Assembly (NCBI RefSeq): GCF_000143415.4
Contig: NW_003314370.1
Location: 149,546 to 213,545, forward strand
DNA: 64,000 nt
DNA from: Selaginella moellendorffii
Lineage: Eukaryota > Streptophyta > Lycopodiopsida > Selaginellales > Selaginellaceae
Reading direction: 5' to 3'
Shown in pieces: positions 53,743 to 63,439 of the stretch. The notes beneath the pieces were generated by a model that was given only the letters and a program-made list of their open reading frames with translations, ran no database searches and was not told the origin of the DNA. The position numbers and the translations under genes are program-made. Numbering within the stretch: position 1 is the stretch's first letter; each line of letters starts with the position of its first letter.

Positions 53743-54966
53743 AATTTATTTGGAGCTTTTGTGAATGCTTGCCATCCAAATATTTTGTGTACACATTTGT
53801 GATGTGCTCTTGGTATACGGTTGACTTGTAGAGTGGCGGGTTTTGCTCATCAATAAGTTCTGGCAGGGGGTCCTATCACAGCATCCCGTGATGGATTGCA
53901 AAATGCCACGATGGAGAGACGAGTTTGATCAGGCTGGACAAGGACTCGGTGCTCAATGCTCTTGTATTTTCCATTGCTCAAAATCTGGCATGGAAACGAA
54001 CAAAGCCATGATTAAAATCAATCCAAGTCACTTACTTCAAGCTGATCAGCGATGTTCACAATGAATGCATTCTTTATAGGCTTCAAGTCGTACCAGAGAT
54101 CACCTTTCCTGGCCTGGAGTCCGCCAACTTGATCTTCAAACAGGATTGTCAAACCGCCACTATCGGTGTGGCCATTCATCCCAAGAGCAAGGTCGGGATT
54201 TGGGCACGGCGGATAGTAATTTGATCGCAAGATCATCTCTGAGTCTCCAAACGATTTCGCGAGGCAGTTTGAATCCAGCCCGAGTCCTTCAGACAAAGCA
54301 GACATCAGAGTCTGACTCAGATGTTTCACGCTTGAAACATAGCTGGAAGCGAGCCTCCTGCAATATCCAAGAAACCAAGCAATCTCATGAAATCCAGATT
54401 AGTCAAGCTCATTTACTTGTAGCAGGCTGGTTTTTCCGGCCATGGATGCTCTTTTTCCCTGTTTGAAAAGTAGTGCTGGAAGTGATCGTGCCACTCCATA
54501 TGAGTCTCTTGAGAAGGTGTCATACTCGTGCAGTACCGCACGGGCACAAACACCTCCTCTGTATAATACTTCATCTTCTCCTCAATAGGAAGATCAAAGA
54601 GCTCAAGCACTCCATGGACCATGCCTTGCATGGTTGCAACAGGAATCCCGTGGTTGATCACCTGCATGTGACATCATATTATGAATGATCCTTTTGAGCA
54701 GGTACACATCAAAATACCTGAAAGATGCCCCATTCACTCGAAGCCTTGCACAAAGTTTGAACAAATTTCTCTCGGTCACTCTCCAATTCAGCCATGTCAA
54801 TCACAGGGATCTCCACTCCGGGAACGATCAAATGCTTCACAGCTCGGTGGCTGGGAGGTTTGATATAACGGCCAGGAATGGTAACGAGGCCATTATCCAT
54901 GAGAGCTTTGACACCCTTTGGAAGAACATCAGTCTGCTGATTGACATTTGCAACAAAGGAAGGCAT
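53743..54966 (-). CDS. 2-oxoglutarate/Fe(II)-dependent dioxygenase (DOXC class)
   Basis: Four exons on the minus strand give about 330-340 residues. The N-terminus starts MPSFVANVNQQTDVLPKGVK and includes the DIOX_N block (IPVIDMAELESD, ASSEWGIFQVINHGIP). The second exon covers LFDLPIEEKMKYY. The third has YYPPCPNPDLALGMNGHTDSGGLTILFED with the HxD iron ligands, and NIADQLE. The last exon (about 53743-53990) holds ILSNGKYKSIEHRVL (second iron His) and QTRLSIVAF (R-x-S 2-oxoglutarate site), ending in a C-terminal helix. All metal and cosubstrate residues are present, so it should be active. The subfamily includes flavonol synthase- and DMR6-like enzymes; the substrate cannot be told. Start chosen at 54966; an in-frame ATG at 55005 would add 13 residues. 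A 'tatatag' lies about 55 bases upstream of the start. Confidence 0.9.
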
Positions 54967-55496
54967 AGCTACAAAATAGGAGGAAATAAGATGAACGAGA
55001 TTCATAGAATTGGTGGGTTTATATAGTTGATTTTCATGATGTTAAAGTCCAAGTTGGTGGCCGCGAAAGATCTTCTTTCTAGGTGGCAGCCCACGTGGCC
55101 ATCGCCTCAATTCCTTAAAACATCACGTCTTTTCTTTTTCGAGACTCTGGATAGTAAGTGACGAAGCCGGCAGCAGCAGCGAAGGAGGGAGCCGACATCG
55201 CGGCTTCGATTTTCTACATCCATCAGTCACGAGATTACCGAAATAACATAAATAGATAGTTGTCAAGCATGAGACTGATGGATTAAAAAATGCCAAGATT
55301 GAAAATTAGAGCTACATCTTGCAGATCTTCCTGGTCTTCAGTCCTTGTTGTGTGCTGCTTGGACACATTTTCTTTCTGGAAGGGACGTAGGAAAACTAAG
55401 AAAGACAGTGAATATGTTCTCTTTCGATTTGAATTCCATCCATATTTAAATATATGCTCTCCGCTCTTATTTCAATCTAAAGTTTAGCTTAGGATC

Positions 55497-57164
55497 ATGG
55501 TTGGGACGATCAAACACCTCTACAACAGTCGATGGATGGTTGCATTGGCAAGTTTCTTCCTCATGATCTCCACGGGAGGATCACTCAACAATTTCAGTCT
55601 CTTCTCGCAGCATCTCAAGCTGTCCCTCGACTACAACCAAAAAAATATCAACACCATAAGCTTATTTAAGGACGTTGGCACCAGCGTCGGGATTCTCTCC
55701 GGCCTCGTCTATGATCTCACCGGGCCCTGGGTCGTGCTCCTCCTTGGATTTGCGCTAAACTTTGCTGGATACTTCACGATATGGCTGGCTACAACGCAGA
55801 GAATCGCACACCCCCATGTCTGGGAACTGTGCTTCTATCTCTTTATGATCGGCGCATCGGCAGCCTTCACCACCACCGCTGTTCTTGTGGCCTGTGCCAA
55901 GAATTTCCCCAAGAACCAGGGCATGGTTCTTAGTCTTCTCGACAGTACGCAGGGATTGAGCGTTGCGATATTCACGCTGCTTTACCAGGCCTTCTTCTCT
56001 CACAGTGACGATTCATTCGTTCTCTTGCTGGCCTGGTTTCCATCGCTCTTGTGCCTTCTATTCGCGTTTTTCATTCGATCCGTCCCACTCGACGGCCGCT
56101 ACAATGACTCGAGAACGCTCTTCGTCTTCGTGTCAGTAACTTTGATCCTGGCTGGATATCTCATGGCTATTATCATCCTCCAGCACTTCGTGCGCCTAGA
56201 GTCTCGGATCATCAAGGCCTTCTTTTCCATTATGCTGATCATTCTCTCCATCCCAGTTCTTGTGGTTCTGAGACAGGAATCCAAAACCCTCCGGCATCGC
56301 CATCGCGAAGAAGTTGATGTTGATCTAGTGGAGAACGCAGCGATAGAAACTCCTCAAACAGATTATCAACACGTAGATCGTCCGGATCATGGGGCAGACG
56401 CCGCTGCTCCAGCTATCGCCTCGCACATTTCGATCTTCTTCGTTAAAGGATCGCCCGTCAAGCGAGGAGACGATTTCACAATCCTCCAGGCGCTCTGTAG
56501 CATCGACATGTTTCTCATCTTCGTGGCCTCAACCTGTGGCATTGGCGCTGTGCTAACCGTGACCAACAATTTCGGCCAGATTGGAACGTCCCTTGGCTAC
56601 TCCCAGGCCGGAACAAACACTTTCATCGCCCTCCTTAGCATCTGGGACTTCATCGGTGGCGTTGGCGTTGGCTTCATCTCGGATATATGCCTCGCCAGCT
56701 ATGGCGTCGCAAGGCCCTTCTTCCTGTGCCTGGTTCTCTTGCTTCTCTCGCTTGGGAGCTTGATAATCGCTCTTGGGCTTCCCGGAGCGCTCTTCTACGG
56801 CTCGGTTTTGATTGGGTTGTCAATCGGTGGCCAGTGGTCGGTTCTTTACACCATGATAGCGGAGATCTTCGGGCTCAGGTTCTATGGGACGCTCCAAAAT
56901 GTAACTTACGTCGCTAAGGCGCTGGGAACTTATGTTTTGTCCGTCCGGGTGGCAGGAGTTTTATACGACCGCGAGAGTAAGCTTGGACCGAGCAATGGAA
57001 GTTTGGATGGTGATGAGCTCCTTTGCCATGGACCACATTGCTACAGAACAACCTTCTTTGTCATGGCTGGAGTGTGCTTGTTTGCATCCATTGTGAGCTT
57101 GATCTTGTCCATTAGAACAACAAAGTTTTATAGTGTCACTCTTCGAAAGAGATTAACTGGTTAA
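55497..57164 (+). CDS. NFD4/nodulin-like major facilitator superfamily transporter
   Basis: One uninterrupted frame of 555 codons. The nodulin-like domain begins RWMVALASFFLMISTGGSLNNFSLFSQ, then YNQKNINTISLFKDVGTSVGILSGL, WELCFYLFMIGASAAFTTTAVLV and GMVLSLLDSTQGLSVAIFTLLY, about six helices. A hydrophilic loop (about residues 260-320, acidic, with HRHREEVDVD) separates it from the second half: CGIGAVLTVTNNFGQIGTSLGY, IWDFIGGVGVGFISD, LIGLSIGGQWSVLYTMIAEIFGLRFYGTLQN and a last helix near the end. The length and 12-helix layout fit the family. Substrates of most members are unknown; NFD4 itself is linked to nuclear fusion. Codon use is GC-balanced within AT-rich surroundings, consistent with a functional gene. 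Confidence 0.92.
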   Translation: MVGTIKHLYNSRWMVALASFFLMISTGGSLNNFSLFSQHLKLSLDYNQKNINTISLFKDVGTSVGILSGLVYDLTGPWVVLLLGFALNFAGYFTIWLATTQRIAHPHVWELCFYLFMIGASAAFTTTAVLVACAKNFPKNQGMVLSLLDSTQGLSVAIFTLLYQAFFSHSDDSFVLLLAWFPSLLCLLFAFFIRSVPLDGRYNDSRTLFVFVSVTLILAGYLMAIIILQHFVRLESRIIKAFFSIMLIILSIPVLVVLRQESKTLRHRHREEVDVDLVENAAIETPQTDYQHVDRPDHGADAAAPAIASHISIFFVKGSPVKRGDDFTILQALCSIDMFLIFVASTCGIGAVLTVTNNFGQIGTSLGYSQAGTNTFIALLSIWDFIGGVGVGFISDICLASYGVARPFFLCLVLLLLSLGSLIIALGLPGALFYGSVLIGLSIGGQWSVLYTMIAEIFGLRFYGTLQNVTYVAKALGTYVLSVRVAGVLYDRESKLGPSNGSLDGDELLCHGPHCYRTTFFVMAGVCLFASIVSLILSIRTTKFYSVTLRKRLTG

Positions 57165-57235
57165 TAAATGTTAGCTGCTGAAATGAACAGTAAACTTCTA
57201 TAAGGCCATATATATTTTAAGCAATTACTCACTTG

Positions 57236-57330
57236 AGTTATTATTTTAAATGCAAAGTCAAACCAGCCTATTGATGGTCGATGTTTTATGGGATAATTTC
57301 TCAATAACACAGATAATCATGCAAAAGAAA
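57236..57330. repeat. Copy of the 5' flank of the basic-secretory-protein gene
   Basis: Matches about 58748-58840 in direct orientation: 'gagttattatttaaatg', 'agtcaaac', 'tgggata(a/g)tttctcaata' and 'acagat(a/g)at'. It marks a local duplication of sequence next to the peptidase gene. Confidence 0.6.
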
Positions 57331-58053
57331 GACCATGAGATAAATCATTTCTCTTGTATGCAATGGATATTAATATATATGATCAGAAAGGAAAAAATTG
57401 TAACAATCATTAGCAAATATTTACTATTTAATTTGGTGAGATTAAATACAGTGTAAGACTTCTTTTATTGTGTACTGCTTCTAATCACTTTATCTACCAA
57501 GCTTCATGATAATAAACTACATGAAAAATTAGAAACTCAAAAAGTAAATAATAATTAACTAACTATAAAATAGAGAGAGCATAGGAAAACAATTATAATG
57601 AAGATTGCCACATGGCAAGTTGTGCAAAGACAAATATAAAATCTATTTACTTACACTAATGCTTTAGTTTTAAAGTATATTATCTTGAATATTAAACAAA
57701 CCTTTAAAATTTTTATTATTTTGCATTTTTAATAAAAAAATCATTTGCTGCACTTTGCATGTAGCAATGTTTGGTTATAATAGTGTCATTCCTGTTTATT
57801 ATTATTGAATAATCTAATTGATCAATAATTATAAATATATTTATAAATTACAGGTTTGCTTAAGCAATCCAAAAAATCATCTAAAGTATTCAATTATAAT
57901 AATTTACTCTTTATAAACTCTTTAATTATAAATTTAGCTTATAATAGCTAAAAGGCTATTTAATTTTACCTTTATCTAAGACTCCTATTTGATGTATATT
58001 TCATAATGACAATTTGGTTCCATTCTTCAGACAAAATCTATAAACAAAGTTCA
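57331..58053. other. AT-rich spacer with a MITE-like copy
   Basis: No gene. From about 57740 to 57960 it contains a diverged MITE-like copy with 'gcatgtagcaatgtttgg', 'aatctaattgatcaataattataaat' and GGTTTGCTTAAGCAATCC near 57853. Confidence 0.5.
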
Positions 58054-58716
58054 TCATTGAAATTTCTGTTTGTAATCGCTCCACAACTGATCCACACTCT
58101 TTCCAGTCAGATCCTGGAAGTAACTTTCACTCCACCCGTCATAGAGCTTCTTGTTAAGCTCTGCCACAAAGCTGGGATGGAGATCGTTGACATAGTTTAG
58201 AAACAGTGCAGTCACGGTATACCCCTCGTCCCAGTGGCTCCCCGACCCCACAAACCCATTGGTCGACACGCCTAGCTTAGCCTTGAGCCTCATAAAGTCG
58301 GCAATCCCCTCGATCAGTCCCTGTGGCGCCCGGCTCCCCTCCTTGCCGAACCACTGCCAAATGTGAGTCATCTCGTGGTACAAGACGCTTAGGAGCTCAA
58401 AAACCAAGTCTCCAGTGAAAGTAGCAACAAACTGTGCGCTGAGATGGATCTCCACACCAATGGCGTAGGCCACCCCAGGCATGTCGTCCACTGTGAAGTG
58501 GATGGTGTCAATCTCCTTCTTGGGTGTGTCGGGGCTCATATACTAGAAGCCAAGCTGGACGAAGGCCATGGCGTCGGCGAGGATGGAGAGGGCTTACTCC
58601 CATGACAGAGTCGAAGCGCTGGCCTCCCGGGGATTCTGTGTTGTGTTGGCGCCTGTGATGGAGGTGCCTTGAGTTACCTGGAATGTTGCTAGGATAATGA
58701 GGAGAAAAATTGCCAT
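58054..58716 (-). pseudogene. Basic secretory protein-type zinc peptidase, apparently disrupted
   Basis: The open part (161 codons, 58539 to 58054) is a plant basic secretory protein/peptidase domain: VDDMPGVAYAIG, LSVLYHEMTHIWQW with the zinc-binding HExxH (His 55, Glu 56, His 59 of the frame), APQGLIEGIADFMRLKA and SYFQDLTGKSVDQLW. Upstream on the minus strand, an ATG at 58716 starts a good signal peptide (MAIFLLIILATFQVTQG), but the conserved GGQRFDSVMG block that follows is in another frame. A TAG lies just before the domain, although a GT-AG stretch (GTAAGC to TTCTAG) could remove it. With the frameshift the gene is probably broken; an assembly error is the alternative. Family members are secreted and linked to defence. 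Confidence 0.75.
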
Positions 58717-58747
58717 TTTCTTTATGTTTTTCTTTTCCTTCTTATAT

Positions 58748-58840
58748 CATTTGAGTTATTATTTCAAATGTAGAGTCAAACTCGCCCATTGAATAATTGT
58801 CTATGTTTCCTGGGATAGTTTCTCAATAAGACAGATGATA
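58748..58840. repeat. 5' flank of the peptidase gene, second copy of a local duplication
   Basis: Direct counterpart of 57236-57330. Confidence 0.55.
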
Positions 58841-59123
58841 AAACAGTTATTTACTTTATTTTTCCGGCATCTTTCCTAAAGGTAGACCCCATTGTTAATC
58901 AAAACGATGAGAAAAACAAAGGGTGGCACCTGCAAACAAAAGAAAGTTTTAGAAACAAATCGCAAAAGGAGAGAGAAATCGCAAAGATGGAAGGATTCCA
59001 GGGATGCGAGAGAAAACTTTCGGGACAAAGAGAAAATCTCACCACCAAGTCTACTAGAGCGCTCAATTAGCATGCGAGAGGCACTAGGATTGATACTCTC
59101 TACATTCCTTTTCTTTCTCTTCT

Positions 59124-60300
59124 TTGTTTTCGTATGCCCTTAATCTTTGCCTGGAGCCGGAAGAGCTCATCCATCTCCTCCTCACCTGCACATCCCTGCG
59201 ATTGGTCGATGGTGGTAGGAAGCTCCACGCCCATATCTCCCGTCTGGGCCGCCTTGAAAGGGATGGGCGTCTCGCGAGTCACCTCATCGACATGTATGGC
59301 AAGTGCGGGCATTTGGACGATGCCAACCAAAGCCTTGACGCGAGTAAGGGGAGCTCTCTCTCGTGGAGCGCGCTCATCACGGCTCACGGCTCATGTGGAT
59401 CGATCGGAGGGGCTGTTGGCCTGCTGGACGACATGGAGGACAGGGAATTCTCCCGGATCAAACCGCCCTCTTGACAGCGCTCAATCTTTGCTCCACACAC
59501 GGCGCTCTCGCAGGGGGCATTGTGGTACACAAAATAATAGCGGATCCTGGGCTGGAGAAGAATGTGATAATCTCAAATGCGATTATCAACATGTATGGAA
59601 AATGCGGCAAAATCGACCAATCCAGAGCTTTCTTTGATAGAATGTATTTGCGAGACACAGTGTCTTGGAACACAATTGTTTCAGCATATGCCCAAAATGG
59701 GCATCAGTCGGATGCAGTGAAAATGCTCTTTGTCATGCAGCTCGAGGGTGTCAAGATTGGAAAAATCGGATTCGTTACACTCCTCAAGGCTTGCTACGAC
59801 CCAATGTTCCTGCAGACCGGCAGACTCATTCACTCTTGTCTTGCGGAGGATGGTCTCCATGAGACGGACGTCACCACCGGAACGAGCCTCGTTCATATGT
59901 ATGCAAAGTGTGGCAGCCTTGCGGAAGCGCGAGAGATTTTTTAGCGGATGAGCTGCAAGAACAGAGCCACGGGAGCGAGCTCTCACGCTCTTCCGAGTGA
60001 TGCAAATGGGATCCGGCACCATGCCAAACTCCATCAACTTCGTCAGCGTCCTCTCGGCGTGTAGCCACGCCGGGCTCTAGGACGCTCACTGCAGCTTTGT
60101 GTCGATGAGGAGCGACTATGGGATCGCCCCCGCTGCGAAGTACTACGTGTGCATGGTCGATCTTCTCGGGCGATCGAGGAGATGGTACGTTTCGTAGGAA
60201 GCTCTCCAGTGGAGGGCGATGCCGTGGTGTGGAGGGCCGTGCTGGCGGCTTGCAGAAGCCTCAGCAAAGTTGAGATTGGGAACCGAGCTGTTAAGCGGAC
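59124..60300 (+). pseudogene. PPR pseudogene, PLS type
   Basis: Plus-strand PPR motifs spread over frames: LCLEPEELIHLLLTCTSLRLVDGGRKLHAHI, then SHLIDMYGKCGHLDDAN, a frame change near 59450, ISNAIINMYGKCGKIDQSRAFFDRM, DTVSWNTIVSAYAQNGH, TSLVHMYAKCGSLAEAREIF followed by a TAG at 59942, and in shifted frames NSINFVSVLSACSHAGL and AKYYVCMVDLLGR near 60030-60175. At least two frameshifts and two stops, so not functional as one protein. 59363-59944 remains open for 193 codons. Confidence 0.8.
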
Positions 60301-60357
60301 TCGTGATTTAGAAAAAAAGCGGAAAAGAGAAGATAAGCGAAGCAATCCTGACATACC

Positions 60358-60619
60358 CGGTATGAGAACGTCTGAGTTCCAACGTACGTAGAAGAGTTCC
60401 ACTTCTTCTTTTGCACGAGCATCCAGCTCTCTCTTGAATTTAGTGCTATCGGGCCGTAAGTTTGGATCTGCAAACAGCGTCAAGTCAGCGTGATCTTTCA
60501 ACACAGTGCAACAAGACGAAACAAGTCATATCGTCTTCTATTTCAATACCAGGATATTTGAGATCATCCTTGAGACTTGTCAGTTGACTGATCGCTGGGT
60601 CCGCTCCTTCTGCATCCAT
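60358..60619 (-). pseudogene. Possible remnant of an unrecognised gene
   Basis: Minus strand: MDAEGADPAISQLTSLKD, then GIEIEDDMTCFVLLHC, then after a one-base shift DHADLTLFADPNLRPDSTKF and RELDARAKEEVELFYVRWN. The composition looks coding, but the pieces need a frameshift or an implausibly short (~37-base) intron. Family unknown. It overlaps the 3' side of the PPR pseudogene on the opposite strand. Confidence 0.3.
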
Positions 60620-60689
60620 GCTGGACGCGAGCAAAAAAACGCCAAGATCTAAGGTCTCGAGAACAAAAGTACGATGACTCACCTCAATC

Positions 60690-61365
60690 TCACGCTACGA
60701 AGCTCACAGTTCGCAAACCTAAATCGCACAAGTGTAAGTACCAAGCAAATCTAGCATCCAAACACGCCGCTTACACTGTCTTGTTCACAGCTTCGAGAAG
60801 AACAAAGGAAGCAAGCTGGAAGCATTCACCAGAATTGCTCCAGCTTCTCTTTTTGTTGCTTGATGGTCACCCATAGTTGCACCAGCACAGCAAGCTCCAT
60901 GAGCAGCAAAGATCCTACAATCGGACGAATCCTGAGGAGCTTTACACTCAAGTCCATGTCAGTAGAGAGACAAGACCAGCCTTATTTTGTTGCCCGCATG
61001 AAGCGCAGATCTTGAAACGGTGACCCTCTGGGCAGGACACGAAGGCACCCAGCATTGGACACAGCACAGCCGCTTCCAGCAGCAGGATCCGCCATATTCG
61101 AGATTTAGGGTTCTTCAGGGATGGCTGCGGAGCGACGAGCGCTGCTACCGCTTCTCATTCTCATTCGTATTCGGGGCTCTAATCGGACCCCGTACTTCTT
61201 CACTTAAAAGCGCCATCGTTGGGGCGGGCGGAGCAATAGCTTGAAGCCGGCTGGTCTGGGATACAGTTTATTTGAGCAGCAGCGTCTGGGCTGAGGTTCG
61301 ATTTCATCCAATTGTTTGGATAGGTTTGTAACTTGACTTTCGATTTTCTCCAGGATCAAGATGCC
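60690..61365. other. Spacer without a supported gene
   Basis: Balanced composition, short frames only. A 'gatttagggttcttcaggg' leader-like motif at about 61104 precedes an ATG with a 27-codon frame that resembles nothing known. Confidence 0.4.
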
Positions 61366-61369
61366 TGAG

Positions 61370-61760
61370 AGTCGCTTGGCATCTCTATGTTCGCAGCAAT
61401 CAACAGTGAGTTCGAACCGGTTCGTGAGGCAAAGGCCAAGACTTGTTGTTTAAGGCGTTCTCGAACCAGCCGGATCCACAGAGCTGTGACAGCTAGTGCT
61501 GGACAAAGGAATGGAGCATCTGGTGCATTGTCAATCCATACTTCGCCGCAGCGGAAGAATCTCAATTGAGGCTATGGTGTTCCAGCTCCCCAGTTAACCA
61601 TGTACATACCCCTATAAATTCTCTCTCCTGATCTTGTTCCAGGGTACTGCAGCTGGCGGCACGCCTGAGGTTGTTGCGGATAGAACCACCGGATTGCTTA
61701 GCCCGGTTGGGAAAGAAGGTGTTTCAGCTTCAAATGGCACAGTTAGAAACGAGCATGGCC
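61370..61760 (+). pseudogene. Family-4-type glycosyltransferase fragment
   Basis: Two pieces: GRISIEAMVFQLP near 61550-61590, then after about 55 bases GTAAGGTPEVVADRTTGLLSPVGKEGVS at about 61643-61730. Together they match the retaining GT4 glycosyltransferase nucleotide-sugar site (E-A-M-A-x-x-x-P-V-x-GTxxGGxPE-x-V). The intervening stretch ends in a good acceptor (ttccag), but the donor side reads 'ccccagttaacc' and is not a clean GT. Upstream frames carry stops, and the typical C-terminal helices are missing. A relic is most likely. Confidence 0.55.
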
Positions 61761-62446
61761 GGCAACGGTTCCTCGTATTGCAAATGCACTGAGACAGATA
61801 TTACAGCAGCAGCAGTGAGCACATTTGGCTTCTGCTTCTCGAGCATCACGGACATATTAGTGCTGGGCCAGCATGTTTGTACAGGAGGCGGGTAGGGTCT
61901 CCCAGGCATAGATATCCTTTGGGAACAAACAGAAGTCGTGTTGTACCGAACAGATCGAGCATGCAGAACTAATTCGGTTGAATGTGGATGTCGGCTGTCA
62001 TACTTTGGAAGGTTTCTCAGGCGGCTGCAACAGGCGCACAAAGACCATAGCATCCTTCCCTTGGAAGATTAATATAGCTTTCTGCTTATGCCCAGCCAGG
62101 GCATAGCATGAGAATGGTCTAGGAAGAGGTTACGAGCCAGCATGGCTCGGTTGGCTTCAGCCATATGTATGCTGCCAGCATTGCATTTGCACTCTACATT
62201 TTCCGTAACTTGCTTGCTCTGAGCGTAGCCACCTGACATGCTGCATTGTCGAATTCTCCGCAGCGATTCACATACAGAGTTTCCATTATTTTTATCTGCA
62301 ACCAAGTTTCCAGGTTCGTTTTGATGATTTGAATTTTTGGAGAGAGCGTGACCAAGGTATAATCAAGGAAATTTATCTAGGACAGCTTATATACTTATTA
62401 ACTTCACACGTTTCCTTATGGAATTAATACCACACCATATACGCAA
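61761..62446. other. Spacer without a supported gene
   Basis: No frame longer than about 107 codons and none with family resemblance. It includes the presumed 3' flank of the minus-strand gene that follows. Confidence 0.4.
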
Positions 62447-63337
62447 TTAGTGTTTCGGTTTTGGACGCGGAGGTTCATCAGATCCATCGATTGCACATGG
62501 TGTAGCCTGGCTCATGCTGAGGTCGTGCCAAACTTGGAGGTACGGGAACAGCCCGAGTACACGGGCACGCTCACTCTCCATCAAAGCGCGAAACACAGAC
62601 CTGTATAAACAAAAGCATATATAGAACGCGTACAAACAGCGGGAGATTCACCTGATAAACACCATCACGGGCATGGTGTTGATGGGAACACTTAAGCCAG
62701 CGATGCTGTCATGGTCCGTCACTATGGCTCCCAGACGTGGAGTCTGTCCGAAAGGTCCTTCACTGCTACTACTTGCACCTCCAGCTTTGAGACAGTTTAC
62801 ACATCGTTTGACGCACACGACATTAGATTCGCCTTTCTTCTTCTGGTGCTTCTGCACGGCGTAAGTTGTATCAGCCGACTCATTCACTCGTGCCAGCTTC
62901 TCGAACACAGCATGCTCCGCACAGTTCTCGAAGTCGCGGCCCTTACTGGGCTTGGCCTCTTTATCCTCGTCGAGAAGTGCCAAGTGGAGCCTGGAATGGG
63001 TGTCATCATCAAAAGCTGAGACTTGAACTCCCAGCCTCTTCTCCACATCCTTGATGCTTACTGGATTTGGTCTACCCCCTGCCATGTCCATCCTCAAACG
63101 AACGTTAGCACCCACAACTCTTGTTCCTTGTTCCGTGACTCCACAGCACAGCACATCGCTCACTTGCCCCTTCTTTGCATGCTCAATAGGAGCCTGGCGA
63201 ACCAACATCCCCAAGTGCAAAATGCGCAGGAAATGGATGAATGCGTCCCCATCGCTGAGACCTGGAATACCTTGCAATGCCTTCCACAGCTTTTGAGCAT
63301 CGGCAAGGTTCACCTGCTCAGAATCCTTTGAGGCCAT
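62447..63337 (-). CDS. Two-exon protein with cytidine-deaminase-like zinc motifs
   Basis: Exons 63337-62652 and 62600-62447, joined through a 51-base GT-AG intron (split Arg codon), give 279 residues. The start MASKDSEQVNLADAQKLW opens a helical region of about 60 residues. The centre contains ENCAEHAVFEKL (Cys 139, Glu 141), and about 37 residues later VKRCVNCL (Cys 179 and Cys 182). The C-A-E plus C-x-x-C pattern is that of the catalytic zinc site of the cytidine deaminase superfamily, with Glu as proton shuttle. The segment between them is short and lysine-rich. The tail is proline-rich and basic (RPKPKH). Enzymes of the superfamily deaminate nucleosides, bases or RNA/DNA. The closest family is unknown to me; fungal and plant genomes have poorly characterised deaminase-like families. 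Targeting signals are not evident. An in-frame ATG at 63439 would add 34 residues. Confidence 0.6.
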
Positions 63338-63439
63338 GGCTTTTTGAGAAACGCCGTCCTGCTGAAGGTTATTTATCACATGACTAGCCGGCGATTGTAC
63401 AGGGAGGGAGAAAAATAAAAAGAAATGTCTCATGCACAA

